NCBI GenBank assembly: GCA_040758595.1
Contig: JBFLVJ010000001.1
Span: 1 to 64,000, forward strand
Direction: 5' to 3'
Source of the DNA: Bilamarchaeum sp040758595
GTDB taxonomy: Archaea; Micrarchaeota; Micrarchaeia; Anstonellales; Bilamarchaeaceae
DNA: 64,000 nucleotides
Shown piece after piece: positions 7,392-14,348 of this stretch. The first letter of the stretch is position 1; each line of letters opens with the position of its first letter. The position numbers and the translations under genes are program-made. The notes below the pieces were generated by a model, which saw only the letters and a program-made list of their open reading frames with translations, was not told the DNA's origin and ran no database searches.

Positions 7392-7742
7392 GGATGAGGG
7401 GCAGGCGATCTACGGTTTCCAGTTCCCGGTTCCCAGTTTCCCGTTGCGAAACGGGATGCTGGAAACAGAAGGCTGGAAACTGAGGAAGTTCTGCCCTCCG
7501 CGAGGATGTTGGATCTTAAGGATCCGAGGACGGTTACAGAAACGATACCCTACGGGGATGCAACGCATCGTCCTTCATCCGATGACGGAGCAAGGAGGTT
7601 TCCCTCCGCTCCCTGGACCCGCAAGGGTCCGGGGCCTTCTGGACGCGTAAGCGGCCAGATCGAAGTCAAAGGTGCGCGAGCCAGTTGGCGAGCGTACTGA
7701 CAATATCGCCTAAAAACAGAAGGCAGGCTATGCCCCTCATCC
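7392..7742 (+). ncRNA. rnpB: RNase P RNA (archaeal type A-like)
   Basis: About 351 nt; the catalytic RNA of RNase P, which trims tRNA 5' leaders. Helix P1 is a perfect 12-bp pair, GGATGAGGGGCA (7392-7403) with TGCCCCTCATCC (7731-7742). P2 is GGCGAT (7404-7409) with ATCGCC (7705-7710). Conserved region I is GAGGAAGTTCTGCC (7482-7495), and its pair strand near the 3' end is ACAGAAGGCAGGCTA (7716-7730), parallel to the bacterial ACAGAACCCGGCTTA. The CR-IV-like ACAGAAACGATACC is at 7536-7549. Other stems end in tetraloops: GGACCC-GCAA-GGGTCC (7615-7630) and CGC-GTAA-GCG (7644-7653). A TATA-like TTTTTAAGG (7357-7367) lies about 28 bases before the 5' end. Exact ends are taken from P1. The P3 arm (7413-7481) is made of the same repeat words as the intergenic tracts. 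Confidence 0.9.
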
Positions 7743-7743
7743 G

Positions 7744-7782
7744 AAGCCTTTTGACTTTTGCCTTTCTAATGGCAAAAGGCTT
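7744..7782. terminator. Hairpin after rnpB
   Basis: AAGCCTTTTG (7744-7753) pairs with CAAAAGGCTT (7773-7782), with TTTGCC/GGCAAA extra pairing inside. It directly follows P1 of the RNase P RNA and may define the 3' end of its precursor or act on the downstream gene. No long T-run follows. Confidence 0.4.
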
Positions 7783-7812
7783 ACGTTCACCCAAAAGCCC
7801 TGAGGCTTGCGC

Positions 7813-8260
7813 ATGAGGATAAGGAAATTCAGGGAAGAAGATGCGGGAAAAGTGTCTTACCTTATCTGCAAGGCCGTGAAAGAAGTGCTCAGCAAAGCAT
7901 ACCCACAGGACGTAATCGATTACGTGCTTCTGAAACATACGCCGGAAAAGGTCCTGGAAAGGTCGAAAAAGTGGGACGTCTACGTCGTGGTCGAAGGGAA
8001 CGATATCCTCGGGACCGGCAATCTCAGAGAGGACAGGCTCTATTAATATTTTTGTGAACCCAAGGTTTCACAGAAGAGGTGCCGGGAAAAAACTGGTTTC
8101 GTTCCTGGAGCACAAGGCACGGAGGAGAAGAGTCAAAACGCTCAAACTCTCTTCGAGCATCGTGGCGCAAGAGTTCTACAAAAAACTAGGCTATAAGAGA
8201 GTCAGGATAATCAGGAGAAAGATAGGCGGAGATGGAATCCTGATGAAAAAGGATCTCTAG
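7813..8260 (+). pseudogene. GNAT-family acetyltransferase, broken by one-base frameshift
   Basis: Two reading frames together make one GNAT N-acetyltransferase. The first (ATG 7813 to stop 8046) has RIRKFREEDAGKVSYLI, the usual beta1-alpha1 start, through DVYVVVEGNDILGTGNLRED. The second continues NPRFHRRGAGKKLVSFLEH, the acetyl-CoA pyrophosphate loop (R/Q-x-x-G-x-G/A type), then the C-terminal EFYKKLGYKRV. The break is at TATTAATATTTTTG (8041-8054), where one T too many separates LY from NIFVNP. The joined product would be about 149 residues, normal for the family. Base composition is clearly lower in GC than the flanks, which suggests recent transfer. A sequencing or assembly error at the T-run, or a true lesion, both fit. 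Confidence 0.75.
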
Positions 8261-9585
8261 CCGACTTTCATGTCTTCCATGCCCGGAAGCCCGCCCTTCA
8301 TCATCTTCTCCATCTTCTTCCTGAAGCCGCGGTCCTTCTTGAACCTGCCCATCATCTTCTCCATCTTCTCGAACTGGGAGAGGAAATCCCGCACCTCCTT
8401 TTCGGTGCAGCCGCTTCCCTGCGCGATGCGCACGAGACGCGATGGGCTGCTCTTCAGCAAAGACGCGTCCTTCTTCTCGGCCTTGGTCATGGAGTTTATC
8501 ATGGATTCGAACTTCTTGAGTTTCCCCTCGCTCTGCTGAACCACTTCCTTGGGGACGTCCGCGGCTCCGAGCATGGAGAACACGTTGCCCAGGGGCCCGA
8601 GCTTCTTGGCGGCCTTCAATTGCTCATAGAAGGATTCTATCGTGAGCTCTTCGGTCTCCATCCCCTTGAGGTCGGTCTCCTTGGAGATCTCCTTTATCTT
8701 CTCCATCAAAGCGCCGATGTCCGGTACGCCGAGCAATCGCCCCACGAACTTCTCGGAATTGTATATCTCCATGTCGGATGGCTTCTCGCCCACGCCCACG
8801 AAGGCGATGCGGGATTGCGATGCCGAGACCGAGCTGAGAGCCCCGCCGCCTTTTCCAGAGCCGTCCATCTTGCTGACTATCACCCCGGAGAGGGGGACGG
8901 CGCTGCTGAACTCTGTGGCCTGCTTGCCTGCTATCTGGCCGATATCGGCGCTTACCACCAGGTAAGCCTCGTCAGGCTTCAGTATCGCCGCTATCGAGCG
9001 GAGCTCCTCCACAAGGTGGCCGTCGAACGCGTTCCTTCCGGCCGAGTCCACTATGAGCACGTCTTCCTTGTATCTCTTCACTGCATCCGCGGTTATCTTG
9101 GCCGGATCCTTCTCGCCTTTTATGGTGTAGAACCCTGCGCCCACCTGCTTGGCGAGCTGCTCCAGCTGCTCCTGGGCTGCCGGGCGGTCGGTGTCTGCGC
9201 CCACCAATCCCACCGAAAGCCCCTTGCTCTTGTAGAAATGGGCGAGCTTGGAGCAGGTCGTCGTCTTTCCCGAGCCGTAGAGGCCGCACATCAGTATCCT
9301 GTGCTTGTCCAGGCGAGGGGTGTAGCTCTCGCCCATCAGGGAAACGAGCTCCTCATAGACTATCTTGGTTACATGCTCCTTGAGGGAGAGCGCCTCCAGC
9401 TTATCGGTCTTGAGCGCCCGGGACTCGATGGTCTTGGATAGGGATAGGACTAGCTTTACATTGACGTCGCTCGATATGAGGACGCGCTGGAGGTCCTTGA
9501 TGAGCGCCTTGACGTCGTCGGCATCCACATAGGGCTTGCCCGTGAGTTTCGAGAGGGCTTCCCTGAGTTTCTTCCCTAGGTCCAT
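8257..9585 (-). CDS. srp54: Signal recognition particle 54 kDa protein
   Basis: 442 residues. GTPase of the SRP that binds signal sequences and 7S RNA and docks to FtsY. N domain about 1-90; G1 at 101-110 (GLYGSGKTTT); DTDRPAAQEQL; G3 VDSAGRN; G4/G5 region with SKMDGSGKGGGALS and FVGVGEKPSDMEIY; methionine-rich M domain to the C-terminus (MMGRFKKDRGFRKKMEKMMKGG) with the RNA-binding helix (SSPSRLVRIAQGSG). Full length. The G3 motif reads DSAGRN where DTAGR is usual, a small change. It ends four bases inside the tail of the broken acetyltransferase gene in convergent orientation. No ftsY or 7S RNA is seen in this window. Confidence 0.97.
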   Translation of the reverse strand: MDLGKKLREALSKLTGKPYVDADDVKALIKDLQRVLISSDVNVKLVLSLSKTIESRALKTDKLEALSLKEHVTKIVYEELVSLMGESYTPRLDKHRILMCGLYGSGKTTTCSKLAHFYKSKGLSVGLVGADTDRPAAQEQLEQLAKQVGAGFYTIKGEKDPAKITADAVKRYKEDVLIVDSAGRNAFDGHLVEELRSIAAILKPDEAYLVVSADIGQIAGKQATEFSSAVPLSGVIVSKMDGSGKGGGALSSVSASQSRIAFVGVGEKPSDMEIYNSEKFVGRLLGVPDIGALMEKIKEISKETDLKGMETEELTIESFYEQLKAAKKLGPLGNVFSMLGAADVPKEVVQQSEGKLKKFESMINSMTKAEKKDASLLKSSPSRLVRIAQGSGCTEKEVRDFLSQFEKMEKMMGRFKKDRGFRKKMEKMMKGGLPGMEDMKVG

Positions 9586-9625
9586 GATTATACGGTAATA
9601 ATGGTGGCGGGAAGCTTTTTAGAGA

Positions 9626-10105
9626 CTACCAGCTTCTGCCGCCATCCCAGCTTATCCCTGCTTTCTGCAAGACTATCTCCGCGAAGCGGCGCTCCCCCTC
9701 AAATGGCGAGCCGCGCATCTCGATGAGCATCTCCAGCTGGTCTCCATGAGGCGGAGCCGTCCCGAGATCATGCATCACGATGGAGCAGCTCTCTGCGAAA
9801 AGGAGCATGAAGCGGAGGTTGGAGTCGGTTTTGCAGGTCAGGAACGCCGCTTTGATCGGTTCGCTCGCTTCCTGGGTGAGACCCAGTTTTCCTATGACGA
9901 ATGCAGCGGCGCATCTCGTCTCTTCGTCATGGTTGGCGCCAAGCAGGTCGAATAGCTTCCATTTCTCCTGCGCGCTAAGAGGCCGCCCATCAACGAAATC
10001 CTGCCCGAGGCCGGCCATCTCAGGGGCTCTCTTGACCAGGTTGGCGAAGACATCCTGTATGTTTTTCGGAGGTTTTTTTTGAGCGGCCGGTCTGGTTGGC
10101 TTCAT
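9626..10105 (-). CDS. HEAT-like helical protein, unknown
   Basis: 159 residues, cytoplasmic, no membrane segment. A basic Pro/Lys N-terminus (KPTRPAAQKKPPKN) precedes helical segments such as EETRCAAAFVIGKLG and SNLRFMLLFAESCS, with a HEAT/armadillo look. Cys at about 68, 95 and 112. No family name recognised. It sits between srp54 and the KaiC island on the same strand. A TATA-like TTTATAAATATTTAC on its strand (10117-10131) lies 12-26 bases before the start; it contains the 10-bp palindrome TAAATATTTA. Confidence 0.5.
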   Translation of the reverse strand: MKPTRPAAQKKPPKNIQDVFANLVKRAPEMAGLGQDFVDGRPLSAQEKWKLFDLLGANHDEETRCAAAFVIGKLGLTQEASEPIKAAFLTCKTDSNLRFMLLFAESCSIVMHDLGTAPPHGDQLEMLIEMRGSPFEGERRFAEIVLQKAGISWDGGRSW

Positions 10106-10188
10106 ATATTGACACTATCTGTAAATATTTATAAACCCTCCAAAACCGCATGGATGGGACATGCAACTGCAGAATCGGATGCTGTCCG

Positions 10189-10917
10189 TCATACCAGTAG
10201 CTGCATGTCCGGATATATGACGATGCCTCTCTTCTCTATCTTGAACGGAATCAGCTTGTTGGAGTGCACCGCATGGCGCATCTTGACGACCTCCATGGCC
10301 CGCGCCCTGGTCTGGCCGGTCCTTACATTGTAGAGATGGATGATGCTGTCGCTGAGGAACCCGAGCCTGCCGCTTTCACTGCTGGAGATGTCGACATCCT
10401 TTTCATCGGTCAGAAGCGTCGTCACCTTCCAGCGGTTCAGTATCTCGAAGAGCGCCAGCAGGCCTTCGTTCGATTCGTAGGGAGTCTCGAACAGCAGGGA
10501 ATACGCGGTGAGGGAGTCGATGGCCACGCGCTTGGCGCCGACAGCTTCAATCGAATCCCGTATCATGCCGCCGCCTTCCTTGATGATGGCCGCCACCTCA
10601 TGCGGCGAATACCTGGCGAACACGAATTTACCCTTCTTCTCCAGGGCCGAAAGATCGCAACCGATGCCCTTGGCAGAGCGGTAGACGGACTCCTTGGACT
10701 CCTCGAAACTGATGAACGCCCCGCATTCGTCATACCTGTCGCAAGCTGATACCAGGGACTGTAGGCAGAATAAGGTCTTCCCCGAGCCGGTGCTCCCGCG
10801 GATGAGGTTCGTGCCCTCTGCCTCGAACCCTCCGCCCATGAGGCTGTCCAGGCCGGCTATCCCGGTCCGGGCGAAATAATCCGTCTTGGAGGCGCCTTTG
10901 GGATGTTTCTTGGCCAT
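10189..10917 (-). CDS. KaiC-like RecA-fold ATPase, single domain
   Basis: 242 residues from ATG 10917 (a TTG at 10935 would add six). Archaeal KaiC-like/RadA-related ATPase. Walker A GSTGSGKT at 41-48, the tandem catalytic Glu pair in FISFEESKES at about 73, Walker B VAIDSLTAY at about 136, and the C-terminal strand region (VVKMRHAVHSNKLIPFKIEK) that in KaiC contacts the neighbour subunit. TGIAGLDSLMGGG is the usual KaiC N-terminal signature. With the Glu pair intact it should be an active ATPase. It is the last gene of the KaiC island; the two genes upstream are Walker-A-less relatives. No kaiA or kaiB is present, as is usual for archaeal homologues, which act in signalling and motility and not in a clock. 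Confidence 0.88.
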   Translation of the reverse strand: MAKKHPKGASKTDYFARTGIAGLDSLMGGGFEAEGTNLIRGSTGSGKTLFCLQSLVSACDRYDECGAFISFEESKESVYRSAKGIGCDLSALEKKGKFVFARYSPHEVAAIIKEGGGMIRDSIEAVGAKRVAIDSLTAYSLLFETPYESNEGLLALFEILNRWKVTTLLTDEKDVDISSSESGRLGFLSDSIIHLYNVRTGQTRARAMEVVKMRHAVHSNKLIPFKIEKRGIVIYPDMQLLV

Positions 10918-10963
10918 GGCGAAGAATCGCGCCAAAGGTTCAAAACCCTTCCTCAGAGGCGGC

Positions 10964-11581
10964 TCAGGCCTTTATCACCTTGTCGCACAGCTGCACTATC
11001 TCTGCACGGACCTCCTGGCCCGCACCCCCGGCCACATAAAGCAATATGCCGCCGACACGTTTCACCCTCATCATGGTGAGCAGGTTGTGGATGAACCGGG
11101 CATATGTATCCGGCTTGTTGTATATGAGCATGGTGGTGATCGAGTCCAGGAAGATGAACTGCCTGCCTGCCTTTGCGCCGATGGCATCCCTGACCGACAG
11201 AAGGATATCGGTGAGGTCGGTCAGGCTCTCCAGATAGAGCACATTGTCCGCCTCTTCTATCTCTGCATTGTTCGGCTTGGAGACGCAATCGATCACCATG
11301 ACCCTCTGGCTATCGATTCCGTTCTTCCGGTAGGCCGCCATGAGCGTCTTGTATGGCCGGTTCGCAGATATGATGACCGCCTTGCCGCCTTTGGAGATGC
11401 CTGTTTTGATGGCAGCCATCCCGCGCTTCCCGGCATCCTCAGGATCTGCCTCGAGTAGGACGATGGCGTCGGGCTCCGGGGTGGCCGGCCCCTTGCTGCG
11501 CCCCTCTTTCTTGGGGGACGCTCTCTTGCCGCGCATTTTGCCGCCTCGCGCTTTCCTGCTGCTTGCTCTCTTCCCGGCCAT
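10964..11581 (-). CDS. KaiC-like protein without Walker A (paralogue 1)
   Basis: 205 residues from ATG 11581, which starts one base after the stop of the gene before; the ATG at 11602 would overlap. The first 40 residues are very basic (AGKRASSRKARGG, RGKRASPKKEGRSKG). The rest follows the KaiC/RecA core: strand AIVLLEADPED where the P-loop should be, but no GxxGxGK; KAVIISANRPYKTL; Walker B-like FIFLDSITTMLIY; and a later strand GGILLYVAGG. It should not bind ATP in the usual way. It pairs with the gene at 11583-12140 in pattern. Possible role: a regulatory partner in a mixed KaiC assembly, with the basic tail binding nucleic acid or acidic lipid; this is inference. Confidence 0.65.
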   Translation of the reverse strand: MAGKRASSRKARGGKMRGKRASPKKEGRSKGPATPEPDAIVLLEADPEDAGKRGMAAIKTGISKGGKAVIISANRPYKTLMAAYRKNGIDSQRVMVIDCVSKPNNAEIEEADNVLYLESLTDLTDILLSVRDAIGAKAGRQFIFLDSITTMLIYNKPDTYARFIHNLLTMMRVKRVGGILLYVAGGAGQEVRAEIVQLCDKVIKA

Positions 11582-11582
11582 G

Positions 11583-12140
11583 CTACGCCTCGAAGACCGC
11601 ATCAGCCATCACCGCTATGTCAGCGATGAACCGCTTCTGGGCGAGTTCCTTGGCTACGTTGAGTATCAGCACCAGGTCACCCCCGCCGCCCTTGCGCACC
11701 GTATGTGTCAGGAAATCGAAAAACCTCATGCTTTCAGAAAGAGGTTTGTGCAGAGTGATCGTGGTCAGGGAATCGACGAAGATGAATCTCTTTTGGCCCT
11801 TGATAGCGTCCAGAGACAGATAGATGGCACGCTCCAGCTCGTCTATATCTATATCCTTCGATATGCGGATCACTGATGGTTCGGACGCCTTTTTCTCTCC
11901 GCCCAAGGAAGATGCCGCATCCACGAAGCGCACCTGGTCCAGATCGATCCCCTTGTGCCTGAGGATGGATGCCAGATTCGCCGAGGGCCTCTGGAAGCTC
12001 ACATAGACTCCGGAGAATCCCTGTCCGGTCAGCGCCTTGACTGATGAGGCGCAACGGTCGAGATAGCCATCCGCCGGGAGCTCGGCCATGAGGACCGCGC
12101 GCTTTCCGTGCTTCTTGAGCTGTCTTTCGATCGGTTTCAT
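11583..12140 (-). CDS. KaiC-like protein without Walker A (paralogue 2)
   Basis: 185 residues. Same plan as its downstream neighbour but with a short N-terminus: RAVLMAELPADGYLDRC replaces the P-loop strand, then SGVYVSFQRPSANLASILRH matches the KaiC strand before the catalytic Glu pair, which is missing. RFIFVDSLTTITLH is Walker B-like; LVLILNVAKELA follows. The core fold looks complete, the ATP-binding loop does not. It lies four bases after the sensor gene, so the sensor, this protein and its paralogue are likely one transcript. Could be an adaptor between the membrane receptor and the true KaiC-like ATPases. Confidence 0.65.
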   Translation of the reverse strand: MKPIERQLKKHGKRAVLMAELPADGYLDRCASSVKALTGQGFSGVYVSFQRPSANLASILRHKGIDLDQVRFVDAASSLGGEKKASEPSVIRISKDIDIDELERAIYLSLDAIKGQKRFIFVDSLTTITLHKPLSESMRFFDFLTHTVRKGGGGDLVLILNVAKELAQKRFIADIAVMADAVFEA

Positions 12141-12144
12141 CTGC

Positions 12145-13701
12145 TTATCCCCCGCTCTTTCCGTCCTTCGCTTTTCGCTCCGGGTTTTTCCTGCTTCCTT
12201 CCGGAAACTGGAAGAACGACACCGCCCCGATGATGTTCCCTCCGATATCCTTGACAGGCATGGCCGATATCTTCAGCGCGAGCCAGGTCTTCCGGTTCTC
12301 GTTCCTTATATGGACCGGATGTCCGTGGACGCTCTTGCCCGAGAGAGCGATCATGAGGGGCATCTTCTCCACTGGCATCGGCGTCTTCCGGTCTGGCATA
12401 TAGGCACCATAGGCTTTAGCCCATTCCCATGGCGGGATGCCTCCAGGCTCGAATATCCTCTTCGCCTTCTCGTTCAGGTAGGTCCGGTCGCCTTTGGTGT
12501 TCACGGCCACTATGCCCAGATCCATGCTTTCCAGCATGGCGAGCAGCTCCTCCAGCCTGGCCGAAGCCGCCTTTCCGGTCCCGGCAGCGTCAATGGCGGC
12601 TCCGGTCTTCACTCTCCTGGCGGCCAGCTTCAGGCTCACCATGGTCCGCTCGAACGCCCTGGCAAGGTCGCCCACTTCGTCTTCCGAAGCGAGCAGCTCC
12701 GGTTCGATTGCCGCGTCCTCATCCCCTTTTGATATGCGGCCGATGAGGCGTGTCAGTTTCTCTATCGGCTCGGCCATCGCTTTCGCCGTGACATATGTCA
12801 TCATGCCGACCAGGAACAGCAATACGATGCCCATGAACCATAGCGACTTCTCCAGCTGGCCGTACTGGGCGTAGATCTCGGCCTCGTCCTGCTTGACTAC
12901 AAGACCCCACCCCTCCTCTTCTATGTAGCGGCTCGAGAACAGCACCGGCTGGCCCCTGTAATCCACGGCCCTTCCGATCGATACATCTTCCCCGTCCAGG
13001 GCGATGTCTATGGGAAGCCGGCCTACCGGCACTGCGATGGCCTCGTCTTCGAATCTCCTCTGCGTCAGGAGGACCGGCTCCCCCGCCTCATCCTGCAGGA
13101 CGAGCTCGGTCTCGCCGGTATCCCCCAGGCCGGTGTAATCGCCAGTCACCTTCTCCAGGGAGGCCATCTCCTCGGAGATGACGGCTACCCCGATCGCTTG
13201 CCCGTCCAGGATGAGGGGTCCTGAGAGATGCAGATGCCTTCCCATATCCGGCTCGGTCACCACTGTTATGGTGCTGCCGGCATTCCCATCGAGGAGATAG
13301 CTTTTCTTCGAATAGTCCTGCCCTTCAAGCGATTGGTCGGTAGAGAACAGCACCGTGCCATCCGTCCCTAGGACCATGACGGTGTCGAAATCAGGGATCG
13401 ATTCCCTGGAATCCTCCAGTATCCTGCGGATCCTCGGCCCCTCGCTCTGGTCGCCTCCGAGATAGGATTTCAGGCTGTCCCGCAGCTGGGTCCTGCTCGT
13501 GAACACAGCCAGCCGATCATGATGCTGTTCGATTATCTGTTCCACCCGGGCCTCCTGGATAGATGCATAGCCGTCTATTCCGGCCCCCGCCCGCTTCGAG
13601 AGCATGTCGTGGATGTTGGACATGCCGATCGATATCATGAAGACCAATGCCACCAGCGTAATCAGCAGATGCGTCGAAACCATCCTCGTCTTGATTTTCA
13701 T
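12145..13701 (-). CDS. dCache-HAMP-PAS transmembrane receptor without output domain
   Basis: 518 residues. Membrane helix 1 about 9-27 (THLLITLVALVFMISIG); an outside ligand-binding region to about 285 with the double-Cache pattern (FDTVMVLGTDGTVLFSTD, LILDGQAIGVAVIS, GWGLVVKQDEAEIY); membrane helix 2 about 287-307; HAMP about 308-365 (AMAEPIEKLTRLIGRISKGD, DEVGDLARAFERTM); then a short helix and a PAS domain about 385-500 (MDLGIVAVNTKGDRTYLNEK, IIGAVSFFQ). The protein stops there: no histidine kinase, no methyl-accepting, GGDEF or other output. The start overlaps the upstream gene by four bases. It therefore probably signals through separate proteins, for which the adjoining KaiC-like genes are the natural candidates. 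Confidence 0.85.
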   Translation of the reverse strand: MKIKTRMVSTHLLITLVALVFMISIGMSNIHDMLSKRAGAGIDGYASIQEARVEQIIEQHHDRLAVFTSRTQLRDSLKSYLGGDQSEGPRIRRILEDSRESIPDFDTVMVLGTDGTVLFSTDQSLEGQDYSKKSYLLDGNAGSTITVVTEPDMGRHLHLSGPLILDGQAIGVAVISEEMASLEKVTGDYTGLGDTGETELVLQDEAGEPVLLTQRRFEDEAIAVPVGRLPIDIALDGEDVSIGRAVDYRGQPVLFSSRYIEEEGWGLVVKQDEAEIYAQYGQLEKSLWFMGIVLLFLVGMMTYVTAKAMAEPIEKLTRLIGRISKGDEDAAIEPELLASEDEVGDLARAFERTMVSLKLAARRVKTGAAIDAAGTGKAASARLEELLAMLESMDLGIVAVNTKGDRTYLNEKAKRIFEPGGIPPWEWAKAYGAYMPDRKTPMPVEKMPLMIALSGKSVHGHPVHIRNENRKTWLALKISAMPVKDIGGNIIGAVSFFQFPEGSRKNPERKAKDGKSGG

Positions 13702-14348
13702 GCGGCACCCCTCTCATCCGCGATCACGCTGAACGTTATGCCCGAGATGGCGAACAGCACCGCAGTATGGAACGCCATCGCGGTGAAACCTTCGCCGAAA
13801 TCATAATACATCATATCGATCGAAAGCGCATATCCGATCACAGCCACGATACCCACCGCCACGAGCAGCCAGCCTACGAGCATGAGCGGCCTGCCTTCGC
13901 GCAGGTCTGAGATGCCCCAGATGCAGGCGCTGGCTATCAGCACGAAGGAGATCATGGTCACGATGTTCGGCATCCCGGGGACGGCCGTCTTGACGGCACC
14001 GGCCTGCTCCTTCACCCCGAGCGACTCGGTGCCGGTCTGGATCCCGAAGAAAACACCTGTCAGCAGGGAGACCATTATCATGAATATGGTGAGGCATGTC
14101 ATCGGGAGGATGACCAGGGACAGCTGGCAGCTCTTGCCCAGGCATCTTGCCAGAGCCAGAAGGGCGATGCCGCTGAGCATGAACGAGAGGGCAGTCGTGA
14201 ACTTCATGGTGACCCAATCAGGCATCACGCTCTTCAGCGCCGGCACATCGTACAGCCAGCCCAGCATCACGATGAGTCCGCCCAGCAGGACCAGCAGGCC
14301 CAGGGCTTCGGCGATTGCCTTTTTCTGCAGGCCGAACAGCTCACCCAT
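13698..14348 (-). CDS. Stand-alone polytopic membrane sensor domain
   Basis: 216 residues from ATG 14348 (GTG 14357 possible). About six membrane helices: AEALGLLVLLGGLIVMLGWL, ALSFMLSGIALLALA, LVILPMTCLTIFMIMVSLL, MPNIVTMISFVLIASACIW, LMLVGWLLVAVGIVAVIG and MAFHTAVLFAISGITFSVI. The stretch GWLYDVPALKSVMPDWVTMK followed by ALSFMLSG matches the N-terminal membrane module found in front of PAS, kinase or diguanylate cyclase domains of bacterial receptors. Here it stands alone and overlaps both neighbours by a few bases. It may be a second, separate sensory input to the KaiC island, or pair with the dCache receptor in the membrane. Confidence 0.7.
   Translation of the reverse strand: MGELFGLQKKAIAEALGLLVLLGGLIVMLGWLYDVPALKSVMPDWVTMKFTTALSFMLSGIALLALARCLGKSCQLSLVILPMTCLTIFMIMVSLLTGVFFGIQTGTESLGVKEQAGAVKTAVPGMPNIVTMISFVLIASACIWGISDLREGRPLMLVGWLLVAVGIVAVIGYALSIDMMYYDFGEGFTAMAFHTAVLFAISGITFSVIADERGAA

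Noticed and set aside
7381..7700. Small open frames 7381-7650 and 7506-7700
   Set aside because: They fall in the RNase P RNA, whose paired helices explain the sequence; the peptides show no domain.
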